Shown: one piece after another, positions 44,007 through 51,771 of the stretch
How the letters are laid out: the number at the start of each line of letters is the position of its first letter
How positions within the stretch are numbered: position 1 is the stretch's first letter
Source of the DNA: Nitrospirota bacterium
GTDB lineage: Bacteria > Nitrospirota > Nitrospiria > Nitrospirales > Nitrospiraceae
NCBI GenBank assembly: GCA_005877775.1
Contig: VBOJ01000076.1
Span: 1-59,709, forward strand
DNA: 59,709 bases
Direction of reading: 5' to 3'
Translations under genes and position numbers: made by a program
Notes under the pieces: generated by a model
What the model saw: the letters and a program-made list of their open reading frames with translations, nothing else
The model's database searches: none
Told to the model about the DNA's origin: nothing

Positions 44007-44615
44007 TCACTCGATCAGTGAAAAATCCAGATCAAAAGAGACCTGCCCTCTGCCGGCTGGAAAGACCGAGATTTTGGTCTTGGCGCGAGGATCCAGCTCC
44101 TCGTAGGGAAAGGACGCCACGACCTTGGCTCGATAGGCGGGAGGCTGCGGCCAGACCGACGTGCGGCTGGCCTGGCCATCGAAGCGCACCTTGATCGGCT
44201 TGATCGTACGCCCCCCCTGCTCGACCACCATGTAACTATCCACGGCAAAATCTGGGCGGTCGCCAAACATGATAACGCTGATCAACAGCGCCCCGTCCTC
44301 TAGGATCCGCGCGATCTCGGATTCAGTGGGAGTTGCCGACCGCAATGCAAAATGCGCGGCCATCACGGTGAGCCCCACCATCTTGGTCATCAGAAACCCG
44401 CGCGGCTCCAGTTCATTAGGGGTGCCGAACCAGGCATAGAGGCGGTCTGGGGGGATTCTCGCGACAGCAGCGGCTCGTCCTCGCTCCAGCGCTTCCTCAA
44501 TTTGAGCACGAGTGGGCTGGACTTCTATCGCCTCAGCAGTCATACAACAGACCAAAACATGAACCAGCGGCACACCAATTCGAAACGTTCCGTGCCGAAC
44601 GGACAACCCACCCAT
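44007..44615 (-). CDS. Probable exported protein of unknown function
   Basis: A 202-residue protein. The N-terminus (GTFRIGVPLVHVLVCCMTAEA) looks like a short signal sequence with cleavage near AEA. The rest (TRAQIEEALERGRAAAVARIPPDRLYAWFGT.., GFLMTKMVGLTVMAAHFALRSATPTESEIARILEDG..) contains a helical region and beta-rich C-terminus ending FDLDFSLIE. I do not recognise the family. A later ATG (MTAEAIEV) would remove the signal sequence. Divergent from the HemQ-like gene, sharing the 142-bp intergenic region; 49 bp upstream of cinA on the same strand. Confidence 0.7.
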   Translation of the reverse strand: MGGLSVRHGTFRIGVPLVHVLVCCMTAEAIEVQPTRAQIEEALERGRAAAVARIPPDRLYAWFGTPNELEPRGFLMTKMVGLTVMAAHFALRSATPTESEIARILEDGALLISVIMFGDRPDFAVDSYMVVEQGGRTIKPIKVRFDGQASRTSVWPQPPAYRAKVVASFPYEELDPRAKTKISVFPAGRGQVSFDLDFSLIE

Positions 44616-44679
44616 GAGCGTGAGGCACTATCAGATCGTCCGGCCCCTGTCAACGGCCCGGGCAAGGGATTCCGGTGAG

Positions 44680-44707
44680 TTGACAAACGGGGGGCAAGTG
44701 GTAGAAA
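44680..44707 (+). promoter_or_regulatory. Sigma-70-like promoter of the HemQ-like gene
   Basis: TTGACA (44680-44685) with TAGAAA (44702-44707) 16 nt downstream, followed by a leader of about 45 nt containing the strong SD AAGGAGG. Confidence 0.5.
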
Positions 44708-44757
44708 ATTTACGTCTTGTACGGTTCACAACCGTTGGAGTTGTAAGGAGGAAGGCG

Positions 44758-45465
44758 ATGGGGAGCCCTGAGCAGAGCAGCAAGCGTCAGTATGTCAACT
44801 TCGCGTTCTACAAGGTTGATCCTGCCTGGCGCAGACTGCCGGACGATGAACGGAGCCGGGGTAAGCAGGAGTTTCTCCGGGTCCTGGAAGAATATTCGGG
44901 CAAAGTCATGATCATTCCTTACACCTTGGTGGGAATTCGGGGCGACTGTGACTTCATGCTGTGGCGGATCAGCTACGAACTGGAACTCTTTCAGGAAATG
45001 ACGTCGAAACTGTTGGCCACGGGATTGGGGAAGTACCTCAGCACGCCTTACTCTTATCTCTCGATGACCAAGCGTTCCATCTATGTTGACCACCATGTCC
45101 ACGAGGGCCAGGAGAGCAAACGTCTGACGATCGTCCCAGGGAAAGGCAAGTACATCTTCGTCTATCCATTCCTGAAAACTCGCGAGTGGTTCCTGTTGAC
45201 GAAGGCGGCCCGCCAAGGGATGATGGACGAGCATATCGAAGTCGGGCACAGGTTTCCGTCTGTGAAGCTGAACACCACCTATTCTTTCGGCCTGGACGAT
45301 CAGGAATGGGTGGTAGCCTTCGAGAGCGACAAACCTGAGGACTTCTTGGACTTGGTGATGGCCCTGCGCGAAACGGAGGGCAGCCGATATACGCTGCGCG
45401 ACACCCCGATCTTTACCTGCATCATGAAGAGCGTGAAGGAGATGCTCGACACATTGGGCGGATAA
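44758..45465 (+). CDS. Chlorite-dismutase-family haem protein, HemQ/ChdC-like
   Basis: The start is ATG 44758 with SD AAGGAGG (235 residues). The protein has the two ferredoxin-like halves of the Cld family. KYIFVYPFLKTREWFLL holds the Tyr corresponding to the radical Tyr of coproheme decarboxylases, and MMDEHIEVGH holds the proximal haem His. Before FGLDD, the residue at the place of the chlorite-splitting Arg (Gln in Firmicutes HemQ) is Leu (VKLNTTYSFGLDD). So it is unlikely to split chlorite; decarboxylation of coproheme to haem b is more likely. GLDDQEWVVAFESD and RYTLRDTPIFTC are also shared with HemQ. Monocistronic or with the zinc-ribbon gene. Confidence 0.85.
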   Translation: MGSPEQSSKRQYVNFAFYKVDPAWRRLPDDERSRGKQEFLRVLEEYSGKVMIIPYTLVGIRGDCDFMLWRISYELELFQEMTSKLLATGLGKYLSTPYSYLSMTKRSIYVDHHVHEGQESKRLTIVPGKGKYIFVYPFLKTREWFLLTKAARQGMMDEHIEVGHRFPSVKLNTTYSFGLDDQEWVVAFESDKPEDFLDLVMALRETEGSRYTLRDTPIFTCIMKSVKEMLDTLGG

Positions 45466-45567
45466 ACCGAGTGCCTTCTTGTGCACCGCCTATGAGGGCG
45501 TTCGCATTGAACGTGGCGGTTCGCTGCGTGAACCACTCAAGCTGAGACAGTCCCCAGGAGACCACCG

Positions 45568-45807
45568 ATGAAGTGCCCGAAGTGCAGAGGCCTGCTGATC
45601 CAGGAAGACATGCGGGAACACGGGGGGCAGTTTCAGGGATGGCGTTGCGTTCAGTGCGGGCTCCGGCTTGATGAAACGATTGTCCAGAACCGACTCACTT
45701 CTCCCTCCGAGGATGAACCCGGCGACCTCGACGAATCTGCCACTACCTACCCGACCAACCTGGTCAGACCACTAAGCCGACATAAGCGCCCGGCCCGGGT
45801 CTCTTAG
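45568..45807 (+). CDS. Small zinc-ribbon protein
   Basis: A 79-residue protein with two CxxC pairs (CPKCRG and CVQCGLRLDE) about 22 residues apart, a zinc ribbon. The C-terminal half is polar and probably disordered (SPSEDEPGDLDESATT). The ATG has GGAGACC upstream. Function unknown; such ribbons bind nucleic acids or proteins. It follows the HemQ-like gene by 102 nt. Confidence 0.75.
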   Translation: MKCPKCRGLLIQEDMREHGGQFQGWRCVQCGLRLDETIVQNRLTSPSEDEPGDLDESATTYPTNLVRPLSRHKRPARVS

Positions 45808-45810
45808 TTC

Positions 45811-45859
45811 ACCCCGTACCACAACAACACGCCACGGGGTTAAACGCGTGGTACGGGGT
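45811..45859. repeat. Perfect 12-bp inverted repeat after the zinc-ribbon gene
   Basis: ACCCCGTACCAC (45811-45822) pairs exactly with GTGGTACGGGGT (45848-45859) around a 25-nt loop that contains a further CCACGGGGTTAAAC. It starts 4 nt after the stop codon; without a T-run it is not a classical terminator, but could protect the 3' end or end transcription with Rho. Confidence 0.75.
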
Positions 45860-45902
45860 TCACTCACCGTTGAAGCAGATCCGCACGTCCTGTCGTTGAG
45901 GC

Positions 45903-46601
45903 ATGGCAACCGGCTCTCCGATCTCAGCCCATTCCCATCATCCACTGGCCGCCCTGCTTTCGGCGCTCCTGCCGGGATTAGGCCATGCCATCAGGCGAAG
46001 ACCCGAGCAGGCCGCCACCACGTTCGTGATCACCGCCGCATTGCTGGGTTGTGCATGGGGCATTGGCAGCCTGACAGGACGTGGGGCCGCGATCTTCTTT
46101 CTCATGCTCCTTGTCCTACCCTGGTGGGCGTTCCAGAGCTACGATGCCTTTCTTCCCCATGCGCCAGCGCAGGCAGGATTGGCGAGATTCGGTTGCACGC
46201 TCAAGGTGGTCTGGTCACGCGCTCACGACGTTCGGTATTTAGGAGCACTGTTCCTTCTTACCGCCTTCACGGACTTGTACATCATCATCGCCAACCCTGA
46301 CTACGCACTGACCATCTTCTGTACCAAGCCGGCTGGTCTCTGGGGAGGTCTGGCAAAAGCGCAGTCGCCCACCCTCCACACGCTGATCGGCTACGGATTC
46401 ATGCGCCTGCGCCGCTGGTCCCTGCTGCTCTATCTGGCCTATGCGGCCTTTGGTTTCCTCAACGCGACCGCAAACTATGCCTGCTTTGGGTACGGACGCG
46501 TACGAACCGTGTTTTTGCTGACCCTGGCTGCCTTCACGGCCTATGTGCTCTGGCGTCGGCAGTGCTTCGACGCGATAGAGGTCGGCATTCCACGGCTTTG
46601 A
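45903..46601 (+). CDS. Inner-membrane protein of unknown function
   Basis: A 232-residue protein with about five hydrophobic segments (AALLSALLPGLGHAIRRRPEQAATTFVITAALLGCAW, AIFFLMLLVLPWWAF, YLGALFLLTAFTDLYIIIA, LLLYLAYAAFGFLNATA, VFLLTLAAFTAYVLW). The opening LLSALLPGLGHAIRRRPEQA resembles the PGLGQ.Y.G...G motif of small DUF5683/TM2-like membrane proteins. Function unknown. Next gene begins 69 nt later on the same strand. Confidence 0.75.
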   Translation: MATGSPISAHSHHPLAALLSALLPGLGHAIRRRPEQAATTFVITAALLGCAWGIGSLTGRGAAIFFLMLLVLPWWAFQSYDAFLPHAPAQAGLARFGCTLKVVWSRAHDVRYLGALFLLTAFTDLYIIIANPDYALTIFCTKPAGLWGGLAKAQSPTLHTLIGYGFMRLRRWSLLLYLAYAAFGFLNATANYACFGYGRVRTVFLLTLAAFTAYVLWRRQCFDAIEVGIPRL

Positions 46602-46670
46602 CAGCGGGAGGTCCGCTGTGTTATCAGCAAAGCTGGGCATCAGCCTATTCAGGACTCCAAAGCCTGCCGC

Positions 46671-46895
46671 ATGGTAAAGGATATGGAAGACACGACGGCA
46701 CTCTGTGCGATCAGGTACCCGGATGGGTCAGTCAGCCTGTATGTGGACGAAGCCTATGCCATCGAGCGGGGGGTCGATCCTGCCCAGCTCGTTCGCGTCG
46801 ACATACCGAGAGATCTCTACGCCAGCGGCACAGTCCAGCAAATCCGCGAATACGTGGCCACCTACTTGGAGTCAAGAGAGAATGGCGCTGCCTAA
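46671..46895 (+). CDS. Small acidic protein of unknown function
   Basis: A 74-residue protein, possibly starting at the inner ATG (MEDTTALCAIRYPDGSVSLYVDEAYAIERGVDPAQLVRVDIPRDLYA). AAGGAT lies just before that ATG. The last 14 nt overlap the next gene, so translation is probably coupled. I do not recognise the family. Confidence 0.65.
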   Translation: MVKDMEDTTALCAIRYPDGSVSLYVDEAYAIERGVDPAQLVRVDIPRDLYASGTVQQIREYVATYLESRENGAA

Positions 46896-48102
46896 TTCTT
46901 CTGTCCCGGTCGTGAAGAAGGACACCCTCGCCGCCACCCTCCTCTCTGCAGAGCAGGTTGAGGCCGTCATCAAGGACCTGCCGGTCCAGGGGCGCATCGT
47001 GCTGCGCTTGTTACTCCTTCAGTACCTCGACGTCACGGCTGAGGATATCGAATATATGGCGGTGGACCGTCCGGATCCCCGCTTTCAGGCCGGGACCCAG
47101 CCCAAAACCCCGATCGTCTCTCGTGAAGCTCTTCAGATGATCGCGGATCGAGTCGAGCAATACCGATCTCGGGTTCGCCGGAAACGGGAGCGCACATGGC
47201 TTCAAATGGAATGTTTGCGAAAGCAGATCGCACTGAGTGAATCGTTCTGCTCCTTGGCGAAACAGCTCCTCGTCTCCCGGTTCGGGGTCGATTCAGACAG
47301 GGTCCAGGAGCTCAAGAAACAAGCGCGCACGGCTCTTTCCAAACCAGCGCTTCGAACGCTGGAGCTGAAATGGGAAAAGGGCGAGATCGAGGAAGAGGAC
47401 TACCGCAGAGAACGCCTGTCCATTGAGTACCAGACAAGACTCAGGAAGCTGGAGCGGGAGCGTAAACGTCTCGAGACCGTTGAACGCGAGCACGCCATAG
47501 GTGCTGGAGTGCCACTCCAGGATCATGAGATCGCGCACATCTGGGGCATTCCGGCCAGCAGCCTCGCTGGACGCAAGCTCAAATATCTCAACCAGTATCT
47601 GCAGAGCCTCCAGGCAAAAGTCCGGGCCTCCACATCAGCCACTGATCAGGCAGCCCTGCCACCGGTCGATCTGTGGAAAGATACCTTTGCTGCCCTTGCC
47701 GCTCGCCCCATCGAACACTCGGTGGCTGCCTACGACGGCCTAGAGAAGACCGAGGAGGCCCTCCTCGAGAAGCTGAGGGCCTTTGCAGATGGTACATTCC
47801 CTGAGGAAATCGAAACCCGCTTCTGGCTGACGATCGTCCAGGAGTCCAGCCAACTCACCGAATATGGCACCAGGCTTCAATCGCTCTTTGCCCTCCAGCG
47901 ACTGGCCGCCATTCTGGCCGAGATGGACACCACACCGAACGCGCTTGAACAAGAGTTACTCAGTCGGATTTCCCCGAAGCCAAAACTGGCTGCTGGTGAG
48001 CCGTTGGAAGAGAAGAAAACAGAAGCCCCCCAACTCAGTGAGATGGGAGAGCATGTCCTGAAAAGCTTCACGGGCGAAGAGCACCACCATCTGCGCTCGT
48101 AA
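46882..48102 (+). CDS. Large helical protein of unknown function
   Basis: I set the start at ATG 46882 (406 residues), inside the end of the previous gene. Residues about 80-215 are rich in Arg, Lys, Glu and Leu and look like long coiled coils (RVEQYRSRVRRKRERTW, LERERKRLETVEREH). The preceding part (AEQVEAVIKDLPVQGRIVLRLLLLQYLDVTAEDIEYMAVDRPDPR) and the later DHEIAHIWGIPASSLAGRKLKYLNQYLQ are reminiscent of helical DNA-binding or sigma-factor-like segments, but no family fits. It is probably cotranscribed with the small gene before it. Confidence 0.7.
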   Translation: MALPNSSVPVVKKDTLAATLLSAEQVEAVIKDLPVQGRIVLRLLLLQYLDVTAEDIEYMAVDRPDPRFQAGTQPKTPIVSREALQMIADRVEQYRSRVRRKRERTWLQMECLRKQIALSESFCSLAKQLLVSRFGVDSDRVQELKKQARTALSKPALRTLELKWEKGEIEEEDYRRERLSIEYQTRLRKLERERKRLETVEREHAIGAGVPLQDHEIAHIWGIPASSLAGRKLKYLNQYLQSLQAKVRASTSATDQAALPPVDLWKDTFAALAARPIEHSVAAYDGLEKTEEALLEKLRAFADGTFPEEIETRFWLTIVQESSQLTEYGTRLQSLFALQRLAAILAEMDTTPNALEQELLSRISPKPKLAAGEPLEEKKTEAPQLSEMGEHVLKSFTGEEHHHLRS

Positions 48103-48186
48103 AGCCACCTCCTGTTTCGATCCAGCCCGAGTCCTACCGTCATCGTCAGATCGCCGAATGGACCTTCCGCCTGCTATATATGCGCC

Positions 48187-48217
48187 TTGAAATTCATCTG
48201 AATGAAGGTGGTATAAT
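48187..48217 (+). promoter_or_regulatory. Extended -10 promoter of the OB-fold protein gene
   Basis: TATAAT (48212-48217) is preceded by TGG (an extended -10) and by TTGAAA (48187-48192) 19 nt upstream. The ATG follows 27 nt later with AGGGAA as SD. Confidence 0.65.
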
Positions 48218-48244
48218 GGGCCGGCTTATAGGGAATCTTGTGCG

Positions 48245-48667
48245 ATGACTGCTCGCCTCCCGCGCACACTCTTCATAGCCTCCCGAACGGCCTCGCTGGC
48301 GACAGCCCTCCTGCTTGCAGTAGCGCTCACCAGATTTTCAACGGCTGGCATGCTGGAGATCACCGAATTGCTCTCCCACGCAGACCAGTACGATAAGCAA
48401 TTGGTGGTAGTCGTAGGGCTGGTCACAGAGATGCGAATTGCGACGAACAGGGAAGGGCAGCCCGCTTACGGATTCCTGCTCAAGGACGTCAATGGTTCAG
48501 TCAAGGTGGTGGGGTTGGGCAAAGCAGACGTCCGCGACGGAGACCAGGTCATTGTGGAAGGAATCTTCAGCCGTCTTCGCCAAACAGGACGAGCTATCAT
48601 CTATAATGAGATCAAAGCCAGCGTGATCCGTTCCTTGGACAGACTCAATCCTGACCTGATTGGCTGA
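48245..48667 (+). CDS. Exported OB-fold (tRNA_anti-like) protein
   Basis: A 140-residue protein with a long signal sequence or anchor (SLATALLLAVALTRFSTAGM) and one OB-fold: ITELLSHADQYDKQLVVVVGLVTEMRIATNREGQPAYGFLLKDVNGSVKVVGLG..VRDGDQVIVEGIFSRL. This resembles the OB domains of tRNA_anti and CcmE-like proteins. No haem-binding His is seen. Role in the envelope unknown. Its own strong promoter suggests a single-gene unit. Confidence 0.8.
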   Translation: MTARLPRTLFIASRTASLATALLLAVALTRFSTAGMLEITELLSHADQYDKQLVVVVGLVTEMRIATNREGQPAYGFLLKDVNGSVKVVGLGKADVRDGDQVIVEGIFSRLRQTGRAIIYNEIKASVIRSLDRLNPDLIG

Positions 48668-48783
48668 CGATCTTTCTGTTCATTCTCCTGCCTGATTGCG
48701 TTGAGATCGACGCCCCACCACCTGCCAGGGCACCAGCATATCTCTTGACGCGGCACGCACCACTTGGTACAAACTCCGGCTGT

Positions 48784-48859
48784 GGCGGTGTAGCTCAGTT
48801 GGTAGAGCAGCGGACTCATAAGCCGCGGGTCGGCGGTTCGATCCCGCCCACCGCCACCA
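48784..48859 (+). tRNA. tRNA-Met (anticodon CAT)
   Basis: The 76-nt cloverleaf has GGCGGTG/CACCGCC acceptor, GCTCAGTTGGTAGAGC D-arm, anticodon loop CTCATAA, TTCGATC T-loop and encoded CCA. The lowest anticodon-stem pair is A-G mismatched. CAT could be elongator Met or Ile2 (after lysidine modification); the D-arm and the lack of an initiator C1-A72 pair exclude initiator Met. Confidence 0.93.
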
Positions 48860-48880
48860 GCCTTCGCGCCCGCGAGGGCT

Positions 48881-48908
48881 GCCCGCCATAGCTTGAGCGA
48901 CGGCGGGC
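48881..48908 (+). terminator. GC-rich stem-loop downstream of tRNA-Met
   Basis: GCCCGCC (48881-48887) pairs with GGCGGGC (48902-48908) around a 14-nt loop. It is followed by AAAACTACTTTCT, a poor T-run, so termination is likely but not certain. Confidence 0.45.
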
Positions 48909-48957
48909 AAAACTACTTTCTCGCTACGGCTGGCATGCCACCCTGAAGCTGATTACC

Positions 48958-49313
48958 GGAAGCCCTGCAACTAGCTCGTCACGCAAGAGTCAGACGCCTG
49001 CATCTATCCGCCTTGAGAGGCGAGTCGGCGACGGTTGGAGGTTCGATTCCTCTCGCCAGCTTCAGCACTCAAGGAGAACCTCCAACCGGGGAGTTCCGAA
49101 GAGGGTATGCCCTCTTCGTGGAGATCGTACAAGGGGGAAGCCCTGCAACTAGCTCGTCACGCAAGAGTCAGACGCCTGCATCTATCCGCCTTGAGAGGCG
49201 AGTCGGCGACGGTTGGAGGTTCGATTCCTCTCGCCAGCTTCAGCACTCAAGGAGAACCTCCAACCGGGGAGTTCCGAAGAGGGTATGCCCTCTTCGTGGA
49301 GATCGTACAAGGG
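48958..49313 (+). repeat. Two exact tandem copies of a 178-bp structured unit
   Basis: Copy 1 spans 48958-49135, copy 2 49136-49313, with no difference that I can see. Each unit contains a tRNA T-arm-like sequence (GGAGGTTCGATTCCTC), a perfect 12-bp inverted repeat (GGTTGGAGGTTC 49033-49044 with GAACCTCCAACC 49076-49087), and a 9-bp hairpin with TATG loop (CGAAGAGGG / CCCTCTTCG, 49097-49118), plus CGCCT TGAG AGGCG. As 178 is not a multiple of three, the ORFs crossing it shift frame and are not coding. It may be a noncoding RNA or a mobile palindromic unit. Confidence 0.85.
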
Positions 49314-49622
49314 GGCTGGCCCCCTTTGTAGGAGGCGGTGAGGGAAGCTTCAGAGCCGAACCGGCGACGGCGACGGCTCGTTACCCTCCACCAATACCAC
49401 CAAACTATCCCCCTACAGCTAACGTGTTCACTCAAAACAGACCTGCGGATTACCGGTTCAGTTTTGGACTTTCGGGTAGCGAGCAATCTTGACTTCTCCT
49501 TTTCTGTCAATGTGTTGCTGGCAATGTGGCTGTTGGAAGTATATTAGAAAATTAATTGTTGACAAATTAACTCAATTTAGTCTATTAAATGGATTAATCA
49601 CGATCGGAATTGTAGGAATATA
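49314..49622. other. Gene-free stretch before the outer-membrane protein gene
   Basis: The ORFs here are short and featureless. The last 80 bases are strongly AT-rich, unlike the surrounding DNA, and carry the promoter at 49559-49588. Confidence 0.6.
49559..49588 (+). promoter_or_regulatory. AT-rich promoter with palindromic operator of the outer-membrane gene
   Basis: TTGACA (49559-49564), 18-nt spacer, TATTAA (49583-49588). The -35 lies inside the palindrome TTAATT-GTTGACA-AATTAA, a likely regulator-binding site. The start codon is 34 nt further on. Confidence 0.55.
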
Positions 49623-50681
49623 ATGATTCCACCGTTCCTCAAACGGGACCGCCTCGCCCCCAGCCTACTGCTTGGACGCATCTTGCTGATTCTTGTCGTC
49701 ACCCAATTCACCGACACAACCAGTCTCTCTGCCTGGGACTGGGTGCCTTCGGAAGAGGAGATTCAAAAGTACCGAAAGAGTTGGAACCCGTTTTCGCACG
49801 GCCCCATTCTGCTTCAAGCGGTTGATATCCAACCAAAAGGCCAATTGTCAATCCGTGAGTTTTTGTTCTCGCAGATCGGCGAGAGCACCTTTGGCAACCG
49901 GCTCAGCTTTCCAACCGAGAGCAAACCTGGCCCGGTTCATGTCTATCAGGTTTCCCCATCGGTCAACAGCGCGTATGGCATCACCGACCATATCGAGCTC
50001 GGCGTTGCCATCTCCATGAATGCCTTTTGGGCAAGACAAAATGGAAAGGAAACGACCGATACAGGTCTGGGTGATACATCCCTGATCATGAAGTACCGTC
50101 CCATCGTCCAAGACCCAGACGGGTGGCGGCCGACAATCACCCATTTCACTCAGCTCGTCCTTCCCACAAGCCAATGGATCACTGGCACGGAAAGACCACC
50201 AGGTGGGTTTTCATCGCTCGGCCGGCTACCGAACACCCGATTTGGCGAGTGGGGGTTCACACAAGGCATCATGACTCGAAAAATTCTCGAACCGTTTCGA
50301 ATCAGTGCAGCCGTCTTCTATACGTATGCAGCCCCTGGAAATACCGCGGGGCGTAACACTTACAGTGGAGATGTGATTAATACTCGCCTCATCTTTGAGC
50401 ATATCCTCGATGACAAGAAAGGGTTCGGGTACAACATCGAGATCAGTACCCTTCACGGATCGACGTGGCGCACAGATGGTCATTCGATTAACAGTGGGCA
50501 GTTACACGGCTTCTCCATCATTGGGGTGGAACCGGCCCTTCAATGGAAAATGGGTGAGCATTGGGTCGCAGCTGCAGGATGCCTGTTCACCGTGGCGGGA
50601 CAAAACGCAATAAACGCAATCTACCCGAATTTTTCGATCTTCTGGTACTGGAGCAAGACCGGCAAGGTGATCATGCGGTAA
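49623..50681 (+). CDS. Outer-membrane beta-barrel protein (paralogue 1)
   Basis: A 352-residue protein with a signal peptide (SLLLGRILLILVVTQFTDTTSLSA) and a barrel-like alternation ending in KVIMR, consistent with an outer-membrane insertion end. Conserved patches (EEIQKYRKSWNPF, LGDTSLIMKYRPIVQDPDGWRPTIT, VLPTSQW, GRLPNTRFG, YPNFSIFWYWSKTG) recur in the paralogue at 55642-56781, so the two are duplicates. The fold suggests the MetA-pathway/phenol-degradation porin group. It converges on modC and overlaps its stop by 11 nt. A role in passage of molybdate or another oxyanion is inferred only from location. Confidence 0.8.
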   Translation: MIPPFLKRDRLAPSLLLGRILLILVVTQFTDTTSLSAWDWVPSEEEIQKYRKSWNPFSHGPILLQAVDIQPKGQLSIREFLFSQIGESTFGNRLSFPTESKPGPVHVYQVSPSVNSAYGITDHIELGVAISMNAFWARQNGKETTDTGLGDTSLIMKYRPIVQDPDGWRPTITHFTQLVLPTSQWITGTERPPGGFSSLGRLPNTRFGEWGFTQGIMTRKILEPFRISAAVFYTYAAPGNTAGRNTYSGDVINTRLIFEHILDDKKGFGYNIEISTLHGSTWRTDGHSINSGQLHGFSIIGVEPALQWKMGEHWVAAAGCLFTVAGQNAINAIYPNFSIFWYWSKTGKVIMR

Positions 50682-51771
50682 CGGTCGCCATTCCATCTCG
50701 ACGTGGCACCAAATGAACGGCGCCGGCTTTGATCGCGGCCACAACCGCAACCCCAGGGGCAAGATGTAAGTCGTCCAGGGCGGACCGGGTCACAATCGCG
50801 GAGAGTGAAAATCCGCTGTCAATTCCCACGCGAACCAATGCTCCCAGCGAACTGACCTCACGCACCTTTCCGACAAGGTGGTTCCTGGCGCTCGTCGCTC
50901 CAGCCCCAACAGCTTCAAGGACAACGTCCTCCGCCCTGATGCAGACAAACACCGCTGATCCTGACTCCTCGGTGGCGAGCGCCACGAGCTTCGTCCCGGC
51001 GACTTCGACCGTGGCAAGGCCATTCGACGACTCGATGATCCGCCCCTGCACGACGGTTTCGACGCCGACGACACGGGCCACTTCGGCATTCAACGGACGG
51101 CTAAACACCTCCTGCGGCGTGCCGATCTGAAGCACTCGACCTTCATGGATCACGGCCATTTGATCTCCAAGCGCCAACGCCTCTTCCCAGTCATGCGTTA
51201 CCACCACAGACGGGATCGCGAGTTGCTTGAGCAAGGTCCTGAGCTCTCCGCGCAGCTTGGAACGAGTCGGAACATCGAGCGCAGAAAGGGGTTCGTCAAG
51301 CAATAACAGACGTGGATGGCGCGCAATCGCCCGCGCGAGAGCAACCCGTTGCTGTTGACCTCCGGACAGTTGAGCAGGTCGCAAGTGTTCCACGCCCTGT
51401 AACTGAAGAAGAGTGAGAACCTCCACGACACGCCGTTGTCGTTCGTCAGCGGTCAGCGCGCCCAACCCATAGGCAATGTTGCCTGCAACCGAGTGGGTAG
51501 GAAACAAGGCGTACTCTTGGGCCATGTAGCCGATCGCCCGCTGTTGTGGAGGGAGCCTCACACCCGCAGCTGTGTCGAGCCAGGTATCCTCCCAGCACGT
51601 GATGCGCCCGCGTTCCGGCGACTCCAATCCGGCTAAGCACCGGAGCACCGTCGTCTTTCCGGCGCCGGATGGGCCAAACAGGATCAGGACAGTGGGCGGT
51701 TCAAGAGTCTGCGCAAAACGAGCGTCGATCGTCATTCGGCCTGGAAAGGACTTCGTGATGTCGACGATCAT
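50671..51771 (-). CDS. modC: Molybdate ABC transporter ATP-binding protein
   Basis: I choose the ATG at 51771, which overlaps the modB stop as ATGA (366 residues). Walker A GPSGAGKTT, Q-loop YMAQEYALFPTHS, signature LSGGQQQRVALARA, Walker B LLLLDEPLSALD and His-loop VVTHDWEEAL are intact. The C-terminus is a TOBE/Mop domain (VVQGRIIESSNGLATVEVAGTKLVALA..SAVFVCIRAEDVVL, RNHLVGKVREVSSLGALVRVGIDSGFSLSAIVTR) that binds molybdate and gates activity. It powers ModB. Confidence 0.95.
   Translation of the reverse strand: MIVDITKSFPGRMTIDARFAQTLEPPTVLILFGPSGAGKTTVLRCLAGLESPERGRITCWEDTWLDTAAGVRLPPQQRAIGYMAQEYALFPTHSVAGNIAYGLGALTADERQRRVVEVLTLLQLQGVEHLRPAQLSGGQQQRVALARAIARHPRLLLLDEPLSALDVPTRSKLRGELRTLLKQLAIPSVVVTHDWEEALALGDQMAVIHEGRVLQIGTPQEVFSRPLNAEVARVVGVETVVQGRIIESSNGLATVEVAGTKLVALATEESGSAVFVCIRAEDVVLEAVGAGATSARNHLVGKVREVSSLGALVRVGIDSGFSLSAIVTRSALDDLHLAPGVAVVAAIKAGAVHLVPRRDGMATVTA

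Noticed and set aside
44758-45465. Chlorite dismutase
   Set aside because: The distal Arg required for chlorite splitting is Leu; HemQ-type residues are present instead.
48881-49070. tmRNA (ssrA) candidate: a frame reading QNYFLATAG after the hairpin, GAAGCTGATTACCGG resembling the ssrA 5' end, and a T-arm followed by CGCCAGCTTCA
   Set aside because: No 5' tRNA-like half in the right place: the tRNA-Met gene lies directly upstream, the acceptor strands do not pair at full length, the T-arm is repeated twice, and the tag does not end in the usual ALAA-type sequence.
49013-49492. ORFs crossing the 178-bp tandem repeat
   Set aside because: The period is not a multiple of three, the peptides are translations of T-arm-like DNA, and no family matches.
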